The notes beneath the pieces are model-generated. The model searched no databases and was not told the DNA's origin. It worked only from the letters and a program-made list of their open reading frames with translations. From Bacillota bacterium (GTDB lineage Bacteria; Bacillota; Clostridia; Tissierellales; Peptoniphilaceae), in the NCBI GenBank assembly GCA_023418835.1, contig JAEZYW010000014.1:1-6725 (forward strand): 6,725 nt of DNA, in the 5' to 3' direction. Below, in pieces: positions 5,240 through 6,725 of this stretch. Within the stretch, counting starts at the first letter, position 1, and each line of letters starts with the position of its first letter. Position numbers and translations under genes: made by a program.

Positions 5240-5791
5240 TTGACTGAGATAACCAACGAAAGAAAAGACAGAGACACCAAGCCGAGATGGTACGTAGTTC
5301 ATACTTATTCAGGCCATGAGAATAAAGTTAAGACAACAATGGAACTCATGGTAAAAAATCAAGGTATGGAAGATTTAGTTTTGGAAGTTGCTGTCCCCAC
5401 TGAAGAATTCACGGAAGACAAAGATGGGATTGAAAAGGTAAAGGAAAGAAAACTTTACCCTAGCTACGTAATAGTACGTATGATTATGACTGATGAATCC
5501 TGGTATCTTGTTAGAAATACAAGGGGTGTAACTGGATTTTTAGGACCAGCTTCAAACCCAATACCACTGACAAAAGAGGAAGAAGAATCCTTAGGCGTTA
5601 GAGAAGTTAAACCTATTGTTTACGATTACAATGTAGGGGATTCAGTAAAAATTATTGACGGACCATTTACGAGTTTTGTCGGCGAGATTGACAGCATAGA
5701 TGAAAGTAAAGGGGAAATAACTGTGTTTATTTCTATGTTTGGTAGAGAGACAAAGTTAGAACTTGCCTTTAACCAAGCAGAAAAAGTTTGA
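5240..5791 (+). CDS. nusG: Transcription termination/antitermination factor NusG
   Basis: This elongation factor binds RNA polymerase through its N-terminal domain and affects pausing, termination and transcription-translation coupling. From TTG 5240 it has 183 residues, close to the family norm. The NGN domain spans about 16-115: RWYVVHTYSGHENKV (16-30), VAVPTEE (50-56), RKLYPSYVIVRM (70-81) and the W-Y-LVRNTRGVTGFLG stretch (88-102). A charged linker (111-128) leads to the KOW domain (about 131-183) with VGDSVKIIDGPFTSFVGEI and the usual MFGRETKLEL ending. The gene is translated just after secE in the same operon and is followed after 76 nt by rplK. Confidence 0.96.
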   Translation: MTEITNERKDRDTKPRWYVVHTYSGHENKVKTTMELMVKNQGMEDLVLEVAVPTEEFTEDKDGIEKVKERKLYPSYVIVRMIMTDESWYLVRNTRGVTGFLGPASNPIPLTKEEEESLGVREVKPIVYDYNVGDSVKIIDGPFTSFVGEIDSIDESKGEITVFISMFGRETKLELAFNQAEKV

Positions 5792-5818
5792 TAATACCGA
5801 AATTTTATTTCGTATTAT
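5791..5818 (+). other. Hairpin between nusG and rplK
   Basis: ATAATA (5791-5796) pairs with TATTAT (5813-5818) and, after a bulged C, CGAAAT (5798-5803) pairs with ATTTCG (5807-5812) around a TTT loop. No T-run follows, so it is not a standard terminator. It could be a partial terminator, an RNA-processing site, or a stabiliser of the nusG 3' end ahead of the L1-type leader. Confidence 0.45.
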
Positions 5819-5825
5819 ATAGATA

Positions 5826-5853
5826 GTGGGAGGGAAACCCCGATAAATACCAC
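5826..5853 (+). promoter_or_regulatory. L1-binding leader element before rplK
   Basis: GTGG (5826-5829) pairs with CCAC (5850-5853), enclosing an inner GGG/CCC stem (5832-5834 with 5838-5840). The conserved GTGGGAG on the 5' side and ATAAATACCAC on the 3' side resemble the ribosomal protein L1 site in 23S rRNA (GUGGGAG ... GAAAUACCAC, recalled for Thermus). The element touches the rplK Shine-Dalgarno AAAGGAGG (5854-5861), so L1 binding could block rplK translation. L1 feedback on this operon is established in E. coli; here it is inferred from the sequence. Confidence 0.75.
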
Positions 5854-5867
5854 AAAGGAGGAATAAT

Positions 5868-6293
5868 ATGGCAAAGAAAGTCATAGCTCTAGTAAAATTA
5901 CAAATACCTGCAGGACAAGCTACACCAGCTCCTCCAGTAGGAACTGCATTAGGACCTCATGGAGTTAACATCATGGAGTTTACTAAGGCTTTTAACTCAA
6001 AGACAGCAGATCAACAAGGAATGTTAATTCCAGTTGAAATGACTATTTACGCTGATAGAACTTTTGATTTCATTACAAAAGTTTCACCAATGTCAGTATT
6101 GATTAAAAAAGCTTTAAACTTAAATGCTGCTTCAGGAGAACCTAATAAGAAAAAAGTTGGTAAACTTACTAAAGAGCAAGTTAGAGAAATTGCAGAAACT
6201 AAAATGCCTGACTTAAATGCATCATCAGTTGAAGCTGCTATGGAAATGGTAGCAGGAACAGCTAGAAGCATGGGCGTAGAAGTGGAACAATAA
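5868..6293 (+). CDS. rplK: 50S ribosomal protein L11
   Basis: L11 has 141 residues and forms the GTPase-associated centre of the large subunit with 23S rRNA helices 43/44. It begins [21 protein letters not shown] and is full length. The N-terminal domain (1-70) has the proline-rich loop with Pro22-Pro23 kept but Thr26 and Pro30 where PPVGPALGQ is usual. The C-terminal RNA-binding domain (about 74-141) includes [12 protein letters not shown] (90-101), the [25 protein letters not shown] helix region and a VSPMSVL segment in place of the usual PPASVL-type sequence. ATG 5868 follows AAAGGAGG (5854-5861). Expression is probably under the L1-type element directly upstream. Confidence 0.97.
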   Translation: MAKKVIALVKLQIPAGQATPAPPVGTALGPHGVNIMEFTKAFNSKTADQQGMLIPVEMTIYADRTFDFITKVSPMSVLIKKALNLNAASGEPNKKKVGKLTKEQVREIAETKMPDLNASSVEAAMEMVAGTARSMGVEVEQ

Positions 6294-6301
6294 TACAATA
6301 A

Positions 6302-6328
6302 GTGGGAGGAAAAATCCGCTAACACCAC
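6302..6328 (+). promoter_or_regulatory. Second L1-binding leader element, before rplA
   Basis: GTGG (6302-6305) pairs with CCAC (6325-6328), and an inner GGA/TCC stem (6308-6310 with 6315-6317) closes an AAAA loop. The layout and the GTGGGAG and CACCAC ends match the element before rplK. The inner pair G-C is replaced by A-T, a compensatory change. The CCAC end abuts the rplA Shine-Dalgarno AGGAGGT (6329-6335), so L1 could repress its own translation directly. Confidence 0.7.
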
Positions 6329-6342
6329 AGGAGGTAATTTTA

Positions 6343-6725
6343 ATGGCAAAAAGAGGAAAAAAATATTTAGCTGCTGCCAGCAAAATAGACAGAGAAAAGC
6401 ATTATCAACCTAAAGAAGCTTTAGATTTAGTTCAAGAAACAGCTACAGCTAATTTTGATGAAACTGTCGAGTTGGCAATTCGTCTAGGGGTTGACCCAAG
6501 ACATGCAGACCAACAAGTTAGAGGTACAGTTGTACTTCCTAACGGAACTGGTAGAGAAGTAAAAGTTCTGGTTATTACAAAAGGCGATAAAATTAAAGAA
6601 GCTGAAGAAGCTGGAGCAGATTTTGTAGGATCAGAAGAAATGGTTGACAAAATCCAAAGCGAAAACTGGTTTGACTACGATACTATAATAACTACACCAG
6701 ATATGATGGGTGTTGTTGGTAAAAT
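6343..6725 (+). CDS. rplA: 50S ribosomal protein L1, N-terminal part
   Basis: The window ends inside codon 128, so about 127 of the usual roughly 230 residues are visible. L1 forms the mobile stalk beside the E site that helps release deacylated tRNA, and it also represses its own operon in many bacteria. [21 protein letters not shown] (1-21), [31 protein letters not shown] and the segment [12 protein letters not shown] near the right edge are diagnostic. Domain I begins here and domain II starts after about residue 68. ATG 6343 follows AGGAGGT (6329-6335), 49 nt after the rplK stop. The frame is intact to the edge. Confidence 0.96.
   Translation, partial: MAKRGKKYLAAASKIDREKHYQPKEALDLVQETATANFDETVELAIRLGVDPRHADQQVRGTVVLPNGTGREVKVLVITKGDKIKEAEEAGADFVGSEEMVDKIQSENWFDYDTIITTPDMMGVVGK

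Noticed and set aside
6047..6349. Open frame of 100 codons opposite rplK
   Set aside because: It is an antisense shadow of L11; the same holds for the minus-strand frame at 6432-6650 opposite rplA.
1..6725. Search for a CRISPR array, insertion sequence, toxin-antitoxin or defence genes, and tRNA genes
   Set aside because: No spaced repeats, terminal inverted repeats, transposase motifs or cloverleaf-type sequences were seen; the genes are housekeeping or metabolic.

Overview
The window is AT-rich and codes densely on both strands. It looks like a chromosomal segment of a low-GC anaerobic Gram-positive bacterium. Three things support this: strong AGGAGG-type ribosome binding sites, the Firmicutes-style order rpmG-secE-nusG-rplK-rplA, and a ferredoxin-linked 2-oxoacid oxidoreductase typical of strict anaerobes. 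The protein sequences resemble Clostridia/Tissierellia (Peptoniphilus/Anaerococcus/Finegoldia-like); that placement is from memory and was not searched.

Layout. Positions 2-553 (+) are the 3' end of a gene for a repeat-containing, probably surface or extracytoplasmic protein, closed by a terminator. Positions 658-1404 (+) encode a six-helix-type membrane protein of unknown role. A cluster of terminators (1409-1470) separates it from a convergent minus-strand block. In transcription order that block is a fused gamma-alpha 2-oxoacid:ferredoxin oxidoreductase subunit (4516-2852), its beta subunit (2855-2001, overlapping by 4 nt) and tadA (1945-1490). A 335-nt divergent region (4517-4851) holds the oxidoreductase promoter on one side and two good promoters with an intervening terminator-like hairpin on the other. 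From 4852 to the end runs the translation/secretion/transcription-factor operon: rpmG (L33), secE, nusG, rplK (L11) and the first half of rplA (L1).

How the parts work together. The oxidoreductase pair should oxidatively decarboxylate a 2-oxoacid and reduce ferredoxin. tadA makes inosine-34 in tRNA and may depend on readthrough from the oxidoreductase operon. In the ribosomal operon, two short leader structures, one before rplK and one before rplA, copy the ribosomal L1-binding site (GTGGGAG ... ACCAC) and abut the Shine-Dalgarno sequences. This fits feedback repression by L1, whose gene is the last in the window. Both secE and nusG appear to start at TTG codons.

I found no CRISPR array, insertion sequence, phage gene, defence system or tRNA, and no clearly new multi-gene system. 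The most interesting material is regulatory: the paired L1-site mimics, the promoter-hairpin-promoter leader of rpmG, and an element shared by two unrelated promoters. In the proteins, the oxidoreductase beta subunit lacks one expected iron-sulfur ligand and L11 carries changes in its proline-rich loop.
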